Source: Tricholoma matsutake
Taxonomy: Eukaryota > Basidiomycota > Agaricomycetes > Agaricales > Tricholomataceae
Length of the DNA stretch: 64,000 bases
Direction: 5' to 3'
Assembly: GCA_026075535.2 (NCBI GenBank)
Contig: AP026544.2
Location: 2,604,001-2,668,000 of the forward strand
Positions 10,475 to 22,500 of the stretch are shown here, in pieces. The notes under the pieces are model-generated. The model ran no database searches and was not told where the DNA came from. It was given only the letters and a program-made list of their open reading frames with translations. Position numbers and translations under genes: made by a program. The stretch's first letter is position 1, and every line of letters starts with the position of its first letter.

Positions 10475-12610
10475 AAGTATACATTAGGGGTTGCGAACTT
10501 TATATACCCCAAAAGATACTAATACTATTATTAGATTGACAACTGTCATTTGTGTCTTAGTTATTATTAGACACTTCCATGAACCAAGTTGCATCGGTGG
10601 TCCTTCGCCAACACCTATTACCTAAGCATATACAAATACACTGCCCGATATCAACTATGATGTATGGCTGGTATGGCTGCATGACATGCAGGATGACTGT
10701 TGCCTGATGGACTATAACTTTGACCCTGATGAGCTGTCCATAAAAAATTCAGCTTGTCCATATGTATTTATATATTGTGTCTTTGTAGACCACGGTTGCC
10801 TTCATATGTAATGATTATTACTGGTTAAACACAGCATATAGGAACCCCATTTCACAACAAAATCACAACACACAGGTTATCAGTACACCGGAATATTCAC
10901 CCACAACGAAGTTCTGCTCTAACCTTTCTAATAACAGCTGCCATCCATTTAACCGCAATCATAGCAGCACCAAGTGTCTACCATATAATTATAAGGATGT
11001 TACAAGTATACGATATAGGGTACTTACCACGGCACCAGTGTCAGCTCCTTCAATACCTTCTTCTAGCAGATGCAACATCTGTACCCATTTATCAGATGTG
11101 GCTTGTTGAACAGCTTCGATTGCAGTCGAACTATCAAACATGTGCTGCAAGTCATATTACCCATCATTAATTATGCATATACAGAGCCATCTGAACACAG
11201 GTTCAAAATTGATAAGCAATTTCAATGGGCAAGGTGCTGCACGCATGTGACGTATCTGGAGCGACTTCGATGCACGTAACCCTTGGCATCTAAGAAGAAC
11301 ATTCCAATGCACTAGTCATCAACCATGCTCAAATGGCATTCATTAGTTACATTTCAATCCAATTTATCTGGCATCCCAACAACCATGATTAGATGTATTT
11401 GTCTGTTGATTCACATGATCCAATGAGAAAGGATATGGATGTGACTGAAGCCAAGGCATCGGCAAAATGTGCCGATCGGTGGAAGGTAGTCACATGACTG
11501 ACAACCATTGTACTCATTGTTGAACAGAGCAACATTATCACTTTCATCCAGCACCATGGAAGCTAAGACATCACTTTCAGAATGCACTCATCATAACTTG
11601 GAAACAATATGAGCTTCACACTTGAAACTGAAACATGATACATGCCCCGATCTCATAATCGTTCTATGCTTACAGAGCCATGAACACATTCATATTTACT
11701 CTAGATGGCTTCTATTTTGACAGTTCTAATTCAATGAACCCTCCATGCCACATCCATGATGCACACTTTGGACAAAATGCAACAGACTCGACCTGAGGGT
11801 GGATGAGCTGGAAGACAAGCAGCCAACCACATATTCTAATGCACTATGATGTATGAGCTCATGGGTTCACCATATGTGGAAGCCAACAATCTCACAGACC
11901 ACATTCGAATCCTGGTACCAATATATGTCTTTACTACTGAGCCTAACTTAACTGCCCATTCCTAACTTGCAGAGGCAACCACATTCATTCAATGATGATC
12001 GTGAGGGCAATCGCTTTGCATTCTGAGACTAGGATTCTTGTGTGTATTGTTGCAACACCGACTAAACATGCTCACAGGTGGTTGATGCATGTAGGAAAGG
12101 ACAACACAGTTGGGTTACGATCATGGCATTGACAACGATTGATATGGACCATGGAGAAATTGTATGGGTTATCTAAACTGCACACACTGAGTGAACAATT
12201 CCCTATACACAGTCTTTCGCAAGTTGTACACATGCCCGCTGCACCACTTCATATTTGGCATCATTGTCAGTGTCACAGAATTGCTGATATCCATATTCCC
12301 CACTTTCACGCATGACATTAAATGCCGCATTCACAGAACAGTTCATATCTTTGGTGATTACCCAACTTGTGACATATGGGACCAGGATATGTTGGCTGAA
12401 TATGGGTAGCGATAGAGGCTTGATGTTGTGCATACATGTATGGTCTTCTGCAGAAAGAATATGCAGCAGAATTTTCTGAATGATAATGGACCCCTTCTCA
12501 CCATAACTACAAAGTTGAATATCAATGATAAAGACAATGCCAAGCTAAATGCAAAATACATACTAGCTGAACCATGCATTTGCAACATTTGCCTGCTGTA
12601 GCTGACAATT
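10475..12610. other. Interval without supported gene
   Basis: AT-rich sequence with scattered short frames (for example 11070-11279 and 12191-12433). None shows a domain, a consistent intron chain or a repeat boundary that I can defend. Confidence 0.4.
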
Positions 12611-13455
12611 TCAAGAAAAGGAGAAAAGGTCCGAATTTTCCTTTAAGAATGTGGCCCAGATGGGACAGCCTGTGAGTGCATCTTTGTAGCAGATGATCTC
12701 CATCAAATTTGTACGCATTTTTATAACTTGTGGGCTGAGGAGCACAAAGTCAATCTCCAGGGGCCAACCCATCCTCAACTGACTTGCGGTGTTGGATCTC
12801 AGATGCAATCTCGATGCATATCTGGATGTCATGATGGAATATTTCCTGTGAACCACCTACCATGTTGAGTCTCCTTGCCAAGAGGGATGTCAGTCATTTT
12901 CCAGGGTTGCAAGGGATGACATCAGAGCAACCTTCTTCTGGGCAATGTGTAGGTAACCCAGACAGGTCGTCATCATCATTCTGGAACATCAGCAGAACAT
13001 TTGCCTGTCAGAAGCACAATGTAAGTGTATTCTCACAAAAAACAATGTGAGATCATGTCACCCTCTGCTCCTCTGTTTTGCTGCTACTGGCAATCTGGCA
13101 TGCGTACCCTATAGGATTAAGATGCTTCTGCATGTTTGGTCGAGTAGAGCATTCTCCATGGGTAGGTTCTTGGGAATGCACTCGCCTGCCCAGATGGATG
13201 GGGCCTGTGGACACATCCTCTTCAATTGCCCATGCAATTGCACGGGCCTTTCCCTTGCCTACATCAGTGTGCGATTGAGGGACAGGCTCCTACAGAACCA
13301 ATAGATGAGCACACAAACTCCAAATGATGATCATCACAAACACATTCATGAATGTTGTACATGTCACCAGGCTCAAGGAACTCGCGCACCCAGCAAGCAA
13401 GCTTCTCTCCAGCCAACACTGTAATAAGCTGTAGCACCAGGTTATGACTCATCAA
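12611..13455 (-). pseudogene. Cys-containing basidiomycete hypothetical protein, broken
   Basis: A minus-strand exon chain is visible. Exon 1 runs from 13455 to a donor near 13306, followed by a 40 nt intron. A second exon encodes KGKARAIAWAIEEDV and ends before a GTGACA donor near 13054. A third exon encodes LLMFQNDDDDLSGLPTHCP and EEGCSDVIPCNPGK. It then meets an in-frame TGA where arginine would fit, and a later segment (GWPLEIDFVLLSP, then KDALTGCPIWATFLKE) is in a shifted frame. The paired HCP...GC motif followed by a helical region recalls an unnamed family common in mushroom genomes. With one stop and one frameshift, it is most likely a pseudogene. Confidence 0.45.
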
Positions 13456-14334
13456 ATGGTATGCAACGAGAATGTCATCTTATTTTGAAATCTTTCAACA
13501 TATTGAGAACATAAATATGGTGTAAATATTTTGCATAATAGGCTATAAACTATGGTAAGGGTACATTGAATACTGATACAATATTTTTTTGAAAGTTTTC
13601 TTGAAGATATTTTGAAAGATACTTCAAAGATTCTTCAAACAGGGCCAGTGGCAGACAAGGGGGATGGGACCAAGGTGGAAGGCACAGGCAATGGACACAG
13701 TGCCATATGAGTTGTATGAGCCCCTGCTCATAGGGGAGAGGTGCTGTGATGAGGCCCTGCAGTGAGGGAGATGAGGGGAGATGACAGGCGAAAAATGGTG
13801 ACATTCAATATAGTTGATTTATTATATTGTTATCAATAGTGTTAAATGCTCAGGCAAGAACCCAGGTAACAACCCCTGCATGTCTAATGCTGGGACACCT
13901 GTGGTGAACCCATGCTAATCCCTGCACAGTGGCCTTGGACACCAGTCAAAGTACATCTCAGGCCCTGCACATCTGTTCAAGGAGGTATATGCGATTATAT
14001 TATCAATTTATCATGAGGCAAATAATAAACAAACTATATCTGTTGTCTTTTGATGACTGAGTACGTTCATGCCAGGCTTTAGCCACAGCCCAATTGGACA
14101 AGTAACACTCAGTATTCACTGTTCTAGCTTGGGATACAAAAGGATCCAGTAAAACTTGAGGCTTTCTTGCCGGAGGATTACGGCAGAATTCTGACCGTTG
14201 GATTGGACGTCGGGCAAATAGATGTACATAATTAGTCATTATCGAATGTCCGAGACACGGTCGTACATAGCGAACGAGAGGTTGTCGACGTACTAGTTGC
14301 AGAGGACAGATCGTCCAGTGTACCTTCGAGCGCC
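13456..14334. other. Intergenic, upstream of the methyltransferase-like gene
   Basis: No gene is supported. The minus-strand frame 14003-14362 overlaps the start of the well-supported plus-strand gene and is taken as spurious. The promoter of that gene should lie in the last few hundred bases; no clear TATA box was identified. Confidence 0.45.
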
Positions 14335-15663
14335 ATGCCAAGTATTTGGCAACGACATCCACGTTACGCCTTTCTCGCGTTGTTAGTTTTCGCCTGCACC
14401 CTCTATCTCTTCTATCCTATACAACAACGTTCTGTCTTCAAGCCTGTCTACATCTTTAAAGAAAACACACTTGCAAACCGCCTGGCGCGCTCTGACCACA
14501 TCTATGAAAAAGCCTTGAGTAGTCGTCAGGACATGATCAAGAAATTTGGACCTTCACCGAAGGAAATAGCGTTGTACGTGCTCGTATCTATGGCATTAGT
14601 AATGTGGTATGTTGAAAATCACGGTACAGATTTCCTCCTGATACAGCCCCTTGGCCTGCATACACCGTTTGTTTGTTCTACACAATTTCTGTACTCCTGC
14701 TATAAGGCTTACATGCAAGACAACAGGGGATTTCTTCCCTGGGGCCTACAACTGCCCTCATGAGGTTGAACGTGTTGGAACAGTAGGAGACGGAGGGAGG
14801 TGGACATGTGGACTGTCGCACCTTGCTGACAAAGAAGACTGCATCATTTATACCTTCGGTAAGTCATCAGCATCAGTTCTTCCACAACTGCTACGATTTC
14901 CCGTTAGGCAACAACTACGAATCAACCTTCGAGGCCGAAATCCTTGATTCTACTCGCCACTGCCAAATATGGGGCTACGACTACCGCACTAAATCTCTCG
15001 GCCCCGATATCCCGAAGGCGCACCTCGGACGCACACACTTTCGCCGTTTCGGATTAGCGGGAACAGACAAACATGGTCCTTCTGACCGTCCACATATGTA
15101 CACCTTGGAGAGCCTCATTAAACTGAACGGTGAGCATTGCTGTTCATCTGCTTCCTTTATGACCTCACCGTTTTCTTCAGGTCATTCACATATTGACATC
15201 CTTAAGGTCGATGCGGAGGGATTGGAATTCGAGGCCCTCACTACGGCAATCAAACCTTACCTCGAGTCCGGAGGAGCTCTTCCTTTTGGCCAGTTACTAA
15301 TTGAAATTCATCTATGGGGCAAGAGCTTCGCTGAGTTCCTCTCGTGGTGGGAATCTCTTGAAGCAGCGGGGCTACGGCCCTTCTGGGGAGAGGTCATTGC
15401 TTTCACGCCGATCACATTCGAAATCTATTTCTCATTCGTATCCTTATCTTCAGCCGAACCTCGTTTATCAGAATTATAATAAACACGGCACTACAGACCT
15501 GGCGCAGGTGACACCCGTCTGTTGTCTGTGGTTAAGTCTACTACTGATTTCGAGTATCAAGTATTCTTTTTTGAACGTGAAGGGGGATAATGTTTTCATT
15601 ACAGAACTGCGGCGATCCTCATCGGAACAGCATATTGAACACAGTCAAGGCAATCTGGACTAG
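14335..15663 (+). CDS. Methyltransferase-like protein (Methyltransf_22/FkbM-like), type II membrane
   Basis: Seven exons fit perfectly: 14335-14573, 14630-14670, 14727-14858, 14908-15129, 15181-15392, 15454-15507 and 15562-15663. All introns are GT-AG, 49-61 nt, and the total is 333 codons plus stop. Residues about 9-30 form one hydrophobic segment (YAFLALLVFACTLYLFY), so the protein is probably anchored with its catalytic part in the secretory lumen. The core carries AYNCPHEVERVGTVGDGGRW, then an acidic strand, HSHIDILKVDAEGLEFEAL (the DVEG-like motif of FkbM folds) and GQLLIEIHLWG, and ends YSFLNVKGDN. These are hallmarks of a fungal family related to METTL24-type proteins; the substrate is unknown. 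It looks intact. Confidence 0.85.
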
Positions 15664-16050
15664 CGGGCAATCTATTGATTGAACCTCGTCGTGAGTATTT
15701 TCTTGTTCTCGCATGTTATACTTTGTTATTGACTTCAAGTATGGCTTTGCAGGCAGCACATGACACGAGATTAATTCACCTATGCTTATTTGTCAATAAG
15801 CTGGTATCCCAGCACTGCATCTCGAAGTCAATCTGTGTATTGCTTAGACGTAGTTTTCGTACTGGCCGTCAGGCTCAAGCTCTGCTTGCTAACGTTCGAG
15901 CAAATACTTGCGTGGGACAAGCAGATAGTGACCAGTTTTACTGATCATTTGATTCGGTATAGCTTCTCCCTCGCGTTAACAAGAAACTTTAATAGCTGGA
16001 TACCGAGACGTAAAGCAAACAGAAGAATTCTCGATGATTAAACCATCATT
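15664..16050. other. Spacer between methyltransferase-like gene and F-box pseudogene
   Basis: This is the convergent intergenic region. Open frames at 15675-15944 and 15790-16041 have no domain signal and are not called. Confidence 0.5.
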
Positions 16051-17362
16051 TTAGAGCTCTAGAACACGAATTTCAAACCCATCCTTTCCTTCAAAGTTTC
16101 GAATCCTCTTCCAAGCCGAGTTTTCCATAGAACGAAGACGGAATTTCAAACAGACGAACTTCAGCTTTGCCACCTCGGGAGGATCCTGGCTCGGTGATGA
16201 CCTCGATCTCGATTCGATCATATCCACTAGAGCGTCATCGTGATTAAAGTTTCCTATCGTCAACGTCAACCTCGTCAACCTGGGAACCAAAGGGGGTATA
16301 GCGTAGCTACGATCAACCCACCATGCAAGAGCACGTTCAATTCCTGGAAAGACGCTTGGGAATTCGTCCTTCAGCGGATTATGAAACGTTTTCATTGTTA
16401 TTTCTGGCCGCTGAATGAAGTCCGTGATCGTAAGCGTCTCTATGGTGGGAGTAGTTGCAAGCATTCGATGAGTCGAGTATGGGTCATCAAGACATTCCTG
16501 ATGCTGAATGTCGTCAATGAAAATGGCCGCGAATCACTGGCCATTGGAAGAAAGTTTTCGTGGGGCCAGTCAACGGAAGTATCAATCTCGCTGTCAATGG
16601 CGATATGTGAGACTTGGGAGCGTGATATTCCAGATAAGTCAGTCAGAACTTATTTTCCTGTGGACAACTAATTTTGAGCTGCGCAGGAAGGAAGTGTGAT
16701 AGGGGTTGTAGTCTCGTCTTGAGCCCAGTCATCTAAAGTCAATGTTGAAAGATTGTTGCAACGCTGAGCACCTTGCAGTCCGTCATTTAGGAACGAACTG
16801 TTCGAGGTAAAGTTGGTCATTAACACGAATCGGGCATAACCTGCATTGCAGATTTGTTCACACAGGGGCATATTCCAGTAAAAGGCAGAGCTCTCTCCAA
16901 CGTTCTGAATGGCGGATAGTAAAGATAGATCTAGATACGGCTATCACGTTCATCATCTGGCAGATTCCCTATACAATTTTGAGTGGTCGCTGACGATTCC
17001 CGTTTGAGGTATCACTTGAATGTTGATAGTAAGCCTTTGAAACTCGATGTTATACGATCGTTGTAGAAATGGATGACTAAAGTGCTGGTGTGTCCAAAGC
17101 GATGTCTCTCCATAAACGGCATATTGATGAGACTACGAGTAGTGCGAGGTTGGTGCGAGGCTATCTTCGTCGGTAAGTGACAGGTATCTATGAAGATTTT
17201 CACCAGGATCTCAGGAAGAACATGATTAACTGGAACATTCGTTGGAAGAGGGCCACTATCCCCACATTGGTTGCGTTTCCGAAGCATGAGGGAAAATGTT
17301 GGGTATATACTAAACGAAAAGATTTCTAGTAGTGAGCTTGAAGTTGCTAACCGGTGGAACAA
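16051..17362 (-). pseudogene. F-box/LRR-type protein, decayed
   Basis: On the minus strand the N-terminal part reads an F-box start (NHVLPEILVKIFIDTC). The rest of the box (SSICRLWRDIALDTPAL) is in a frame shifted by one and followed by TAG where tryptophan is expected. Further down are leucine-rich pieces typical of mushroom F-box proteins: LSTLTLDDWAQDE near 16730 and a 137-codon C-terminal frame (16051-16464) with TIETLTITDF, LVPRLTRLTLTIGNF and a charged end. F-box proteins recruit substrates to SCF ubiquitin ligases. The frameshift and stop argue for a pseudogene. Introns may account for some gaps, but not the W-to-stop change. Confidence 0.6.
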
Positions 17363-17543
17363 TTCAAAGCAAAACGTGCTGAGTAGTAAAACTAGAAAGA
17401 GCTAACTTACTCCAACGAGGACTATGGAATGTGCCTCCGTTCAATTTCCGATTCTGATTCAGTAGGATCTAATCTTATCACAGATAAGATTAGTTACTGA
17501 ATTCGGAAATGTGGATTCCAATGCACCGCTTATAAGAGGGACC

Positions 17544-18322
17544 CTAAGCACGACTGACACCATAATGACTGATCCTTGGATCCCACCGTCCATGCAACGG
17601 CTCCATTAAGGCTTTGTTTGCAAAGCTGAACAGCAGATTCACGAGAAGTATGATTGTGATGTCGAGCCAGGCGAGCCAAGCGAAGGCGACCAATGCGGCG
17701 AGGAGTCTGCATGCGTGATATCGAAAGCAGTAAGACAGATGACCCCACATTGACTAGAAATAAATGTGAAGGTCGGTGATGATTTCCGTGCACTGGAATT
17801 TCGATGTGAAACGCACACTGGCAATGGCTAAACCAACGAGCCAGAACACCCACAAGATGCTCAGTCCAATCAGCTCTCCACGAAACGTCGAAACGAGACG
17901 ATTTTCAGCACGCTTGTGAATGGAATGAATACTATGGCAAGGAGTATTTTGGCACATTTTAGAGCTCTTGTATGTCAAGCACTTACATGAAAATTGACCA
18001 GAGTAGGGTCAGTATGGTGGTGAAAAGAAGTTCAACGATAATGGGGTCTGTGGGTAATTTGATGGTTAACGATTGCTGATCACATGCGCTGGACGAGCGG
18101 TGATTAACCATAGAAGTTGCTCCCGCCGTTCAGAGGATCACCAATGGGCAGATGCGTCGTGTAGTGCAACCTCGCAGCGGACAGGCCAAAAATAACCAAA
18201 GAAAACAGGCCCTGGTTCATCATGGCTATCAGCAAAACAGCGCACTGTTTTTTTAAAAACACACAATGGCGTACCAAGGTGAAGTAGAGAGCGACACGGA
18301 AAGGTGGTAAATCGAAATGCAT
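17544..18322 (-). CDS. MARVEL-like domain membrane protein
   Basis: Four minus exons, 18109-18322, 17987-18047, 17817-17931 and 17544-17753, join with GT-AG introns of 61, 55 and 63 nt to 199 codons plus stop. Four hydrophobic segments are seen: around FSLVIFGLSAARLHY, LLFTTILTLLWSIF, LSILWVFWLVGLAIA, and LAALVAFAWLAWLDITIILL. The C-terminus HGRWDPRIS is typical of fungal MARVEL-like proteins, which sit in membranes and are linked to membrane organisation. The start is the ATG at 18322. A 49 nt GT-AG stretch inside exon 1 next to an A7 run (about 18240-18290) could be an intron, but splicing it would break the frame, so it is kept as coding. Confidence 0.82.
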
Positions 18323-19102
18323 AGCGATCAACGCAATCTGAATGATGGAGAAGGAGGGCCAAGGAAGAACAAAAGGCTTAAAAGAACGGAAATAGGGGTG
18401 CCACGCGGAATGGGTTACGAGTCCTCGTGTTTTTTGTTAGTGAACATTGTTACCCTCGTTGCTAGCATGTGTCCTGGCAACGTGTTACCCTGAAGCAACA
18501 ATGCACCGCGCACATCGCACTTGTACATGTCCGGTATATGCCATGTTCCCTCCAATGTTGGTATGGAATTCTTGCGAAGTGATCGATTTGGATATTCAAG
18601 TTTGCATATGAAAGCGTGGATGTATCTTCAAACGCCCGGTGCCTATGGATTGGGAACCAAATTGACCGAAAGTCCGATCCAAACGTGCGTCAAAGCTCAA
18701 ATTACAGTCGGAGTCTCGGACTGAGGAAGTGTGAAGATAGTCAGTAAGTTATCTGTTCACTTGTCCCACACGGCAATTCCCGTATTGGTCACATGGTCTT
18801 ATGCAACATGACAGAAATGATCTGGGAAGGATGGCGCTAGGGTTGCGTAACAAATTCGTATTTTTACCGACCCATTATTTACCAATTTGTTACCAGTAGT
18901 CTACTAGTAATTCACCAGACTGTCGTTGGGGGTAGTAAGTTCTCGTAGAGCCTTCTAGAGCTCAACGATGACTTCTCGATGGAATTGTTGCTGGAAAGGT
19001 CACGTGATTGTGCCACGTAGAACTTTTTTACAAGTAAATTACCACCCCCATTTCGAGACTAAATCATCCAGTTCAAAGTGTGTTTACCCAAGTCCAATGG
19101 TG
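18323..19102. other. Intergenic upstream of the MARVEL-like gene
   Basis: No gene is supported. The sequence includes the probable promoter of the minus-strand gene and then AT-rich spacer up to the duplicated block that starts near 19103. Confidence 0.45.
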
Positions 19103-19173
19103 AGAGGTGATTGTGGCAACGCTCGCGCCCTTTCTCTCTGGCACTGCTGTGCATTGCACACCATCTCTAGCAC
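19103..19173 (+). repeat. Left part of duplicated block, split by Copia-1
   Basis: This 71 bp piece ends CCATCTCTAGCAC and is continued on the far side of Copia-1 at 24638. The uninterrupted sister copy is at about 25124-25472. Confidence 0.85.
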
Positions 19174-19519
19174 TGTAGAAAGTGAATCCTAGTATAAACA
19201 ACTCAGTCTCTGGATAAGTGACTTTATTAATCTGTACTATACCTAGTATAAACAACTGTTGTAGTAGAGTAAGTACGTGTCAATAAATATGTATAGTAAA
19301 TATAGCTCACCTCAGTCTCTGGATAAGTGACTGAGGTGATAAAGTAAACTACTGAAGATATATATATGTGTAATGCGTAACAAAAGGATGTGTGTCAAAG
19401 GAAAAGAGACGAGGGGAAACTTAAACACAAACTGACCACATGGATCAAAGGGAATGCTAAAAATAGCACACACATCAAACACATCAAAAGCGTTATGGAC
19501 TCACGGTGCGATTCCAACA
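19174..19519 (-). repeat. Copia-1 3' LTR
   Basis: On the minus strand it starts TGTTGGAATC and ends TTTCTACA. It is the same length as the partner at 24287-24632 and about 97 percent identical. It contains two copies of a CTCAGTCTCTGGATAAGTGA block. Confidence 0.92.
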
Positions 19520-19562
19520 CTCCTCCTCACCATGAATACACTCCTCCTCGGATGGAATCCCA

Positions 19563-22500
19563 CTAACGAAGGCCAAGAGATGCACAAAGGACGGCGAAAT
19601 GTTTAGGTTCCAGGGCTTTAGTAAACATGTCGGCTACATTGTCACGGGTGTGGATGTAAGTGATAGCTAGGTCGCCCGACTGTACATGCTCATGTAGGAA
19701 ATGATATTTGATGTTGATGTGCTTAACACGTGAATGAAGTAATCAGTCCTCGGATAATGTCTTCGTAGTGTTGTTGTCACAGAGGATGGTAGTAAGCGAG
19801 TTTTGATGAAAATCAATAGCGCGTAGTAGCGTACGCAACCAGATGCATTCCTTTGCGGTCTCAAATGCCGCTATGTATTCTGCTTCACAGGTGGAAGCTG
19901 CCACTACCTTCTGTTTACGTGCTGCCCAAGACACTGTGCCTGAGCCAAGAGAGCACATGTATCCCCCAACGCTGTGACGAGTGTCATGGCAATTAGCCCA
20001 GTCAGAGTCACTATAGGCATGCAGGAGAATGGGGTTCTGTCCCCCCAGATAAAGCTTGAAGTCCCTAGTTCCCTTTAGATAACGTACTAGCCGTATAGCA
20101 GCACTCCAGTGTTCTAAGGAGTATGAATCAAGGTATTGAGAGAGCTGTTGTACTGCATAAGAAATGTTGGGATGCGTAGATATTGCCAAGTACAATAAGC
20201 ATCCAACAAGAGAGCAGTAGGGAAGCTTGGCCAGGGCGTTCCTGGCATCCTGGGACATACATTGCAGATTGGAGTGCCATAGTTTCGAACCAGGGTCCAA
20301 TGGGGCAGAAACGGGGTGTGCTTCTTTCTGACCAAACTGTTCCACTATTTTGTCAATAAGAGCGGTCTGTGAAAGTGCAACAGTACGCATGTCTCGGTCC
20401 CATGAGACAGCAATACCCATAATAAAATGTGCCATCCCCAATTTGGAGATAGTCCATACTTCACGCATCTGGTTCTTGAAGCGCTCGTTTTTGTCCTTGG
20501 AGTTGGCAATGGTTAGATAGTCGTCAACATGGACAGCAGCAATAATTGTACCAGTGTCAGTTTTACTGTAATAGATACAGGACTCACACGAGAGGCGGGT
20601 GAATCCCCAATTTAGCATCTGTGCATTAAGGGTCTGATTCCAAATGCGCCCACTCTGTTTCATACCATATAAGCTGTGCTGTAGTTGCCAAACCTAGTCC
20701 TCCTTGCCCTGCTCCTCGAAAGCAGCAGGCTGCTGCATATATTGAATTTCATCGTCTGGAAGTAAGCCATAAAGAAAGGCCATCTTTATGTCGACCTGTT
20801 GTGCGTCCCAGCCAAGTGAGGTGGCTATGTGTAAGAGAATCCACCATGATTCCATGCACGCAGTCGGTGAGGTAGTTTTGGTGTAGTCCCTGCCATAAAT
20901 TTGTTCATTTCCTCTGAAGACTAGGCATACCTTCCATCTAATAGGGGTACCCACCTCATTGCGCTTAATGTGGAAAATCGGTCTCCCATGCCTAATACGT
21001 TTCCCTAGTGGAACCTCTGACCTAGGTATTAGTTTGTATACCCCCATTTCTTTCAATGAGTTCAATTCCTCCAGATATCCACGCTCCCATCACGTTGCAT
21101 CAACAGATCTTCTGGCTTCATCCCATGTTTTTGGCTCATCCTCAAATTGAAGTGACTCCAGATCAAAATCTACCACTTCCGAGATCAGGGCCTGAAATTG
21201 ATGCGCTTGATCGCCCAAATCAAGATTATGAAATGATTGTTGGAGTTCTTCCATGACATCATGATCATGATCGGAGGATTGATCCATAATGTGATCCAAT
21301 CATGCAGCCACAATAGCAGCCCGACACTCCCGCTGCACCTCCTTTACATGCGCAGCGCTCTCCAATGATTCTTGCACTGCAGCCACTGTTCTAGTAATAG
21401 CAGGGCCACCATTGGGGTTTTTGTCTGTGGGTATTAGAACACGGGTAGATCGACGAATAGGCTGGGCAATGGGTGGCGGTGGCAGTGTCATGAAACTATT
21501 AGAGGGCGCATCAGGGAGAGTGAATTCATGAGAAGACTCAACATCATCGTCTTGCTGTAAAATAGGACCAAGGAATGTGGGTAGACTACCACTGGACCCA
21601 ATATTATCATCCTCTCCTAATTCATCGATTGAAGGTGGTGAATAGCCTTCATGGCTCTCAAGAAAGCAGACATGATATGAAATATGAACCTTATGCATTG
21701 CCCAGTTATAACAGCGATATGCTTTTGATATTGGCTCATAGCCTATCAAGATGCATTTGATGGATCGTTCAAGTATCTTGGGATTATCTTTCCTGGGATA
21801 AGCACAAACACCCTGCAACCTATCTCCTGAAGATAAGAATAATCAGGTTTTCTCTCGTACCATAATTCCCAAGGCATTAGGCTTGCTAGTGAATGGGTCG
21901 TAGTCTTGGCATGCAAGTGGGCAGCTGTGAGGTAGAACTCGTCCCACAAATAAGCTGGCAGACCAGCATATATTCGCATAGTGCACGCTTTAGCCATAAG
22001 CATCCTATGCATTCGCTCAACATGGCCTATGTGAGCCGATGTGTGAGGTGCCATGAAACGCTGATCAATACCACAAGTCTTCAACCACTCCTTCATTTCA
22101 TGCGATTTAAGTTCACTGTTATCGGTGATATAGGTCCCGACTTTGAGGCCAGTTTTGTTCTCCTGGGCAAGTTCCCAAGCTTTAAGTTCTGTGAAAGCAT
22201 CATCTTTATTTTGCAATGGTATAGACCATGGGAATGAGGTGTAGTCGTCTACTATATCCATGATATAACAGTTCCCCGCATGCGACGTTACTGAATGTGG
22301 TCCAGATAGATCCACCCACACCTTTTCCAGCTTCCTTGTCACCTTATGGCCTGGTCCCTCCTGATGTTTCTTGGGGACTGGAGACTTGGTCTGCTTGCCA
22401 AGGACACAGGAATCGCATTTAGGTAATTTTTGCAATGAAGCAAGCGGTGCACCAGTGAAAGCGCCCTTCTTGGCCATATCCCAGAGTACCTGGTAATTTG

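Noticed and set aside
10475..12600. Possible genes at 11070-11279 and 12191-12433
   Set aside because: Short, no motif, no consistent exon chain on either strand.
14003..14362. 119-codon minus-strand open frame
   Set aside because: It overlaps the start of the well-supported methyltransferase-like gene and has no domain or splice support.
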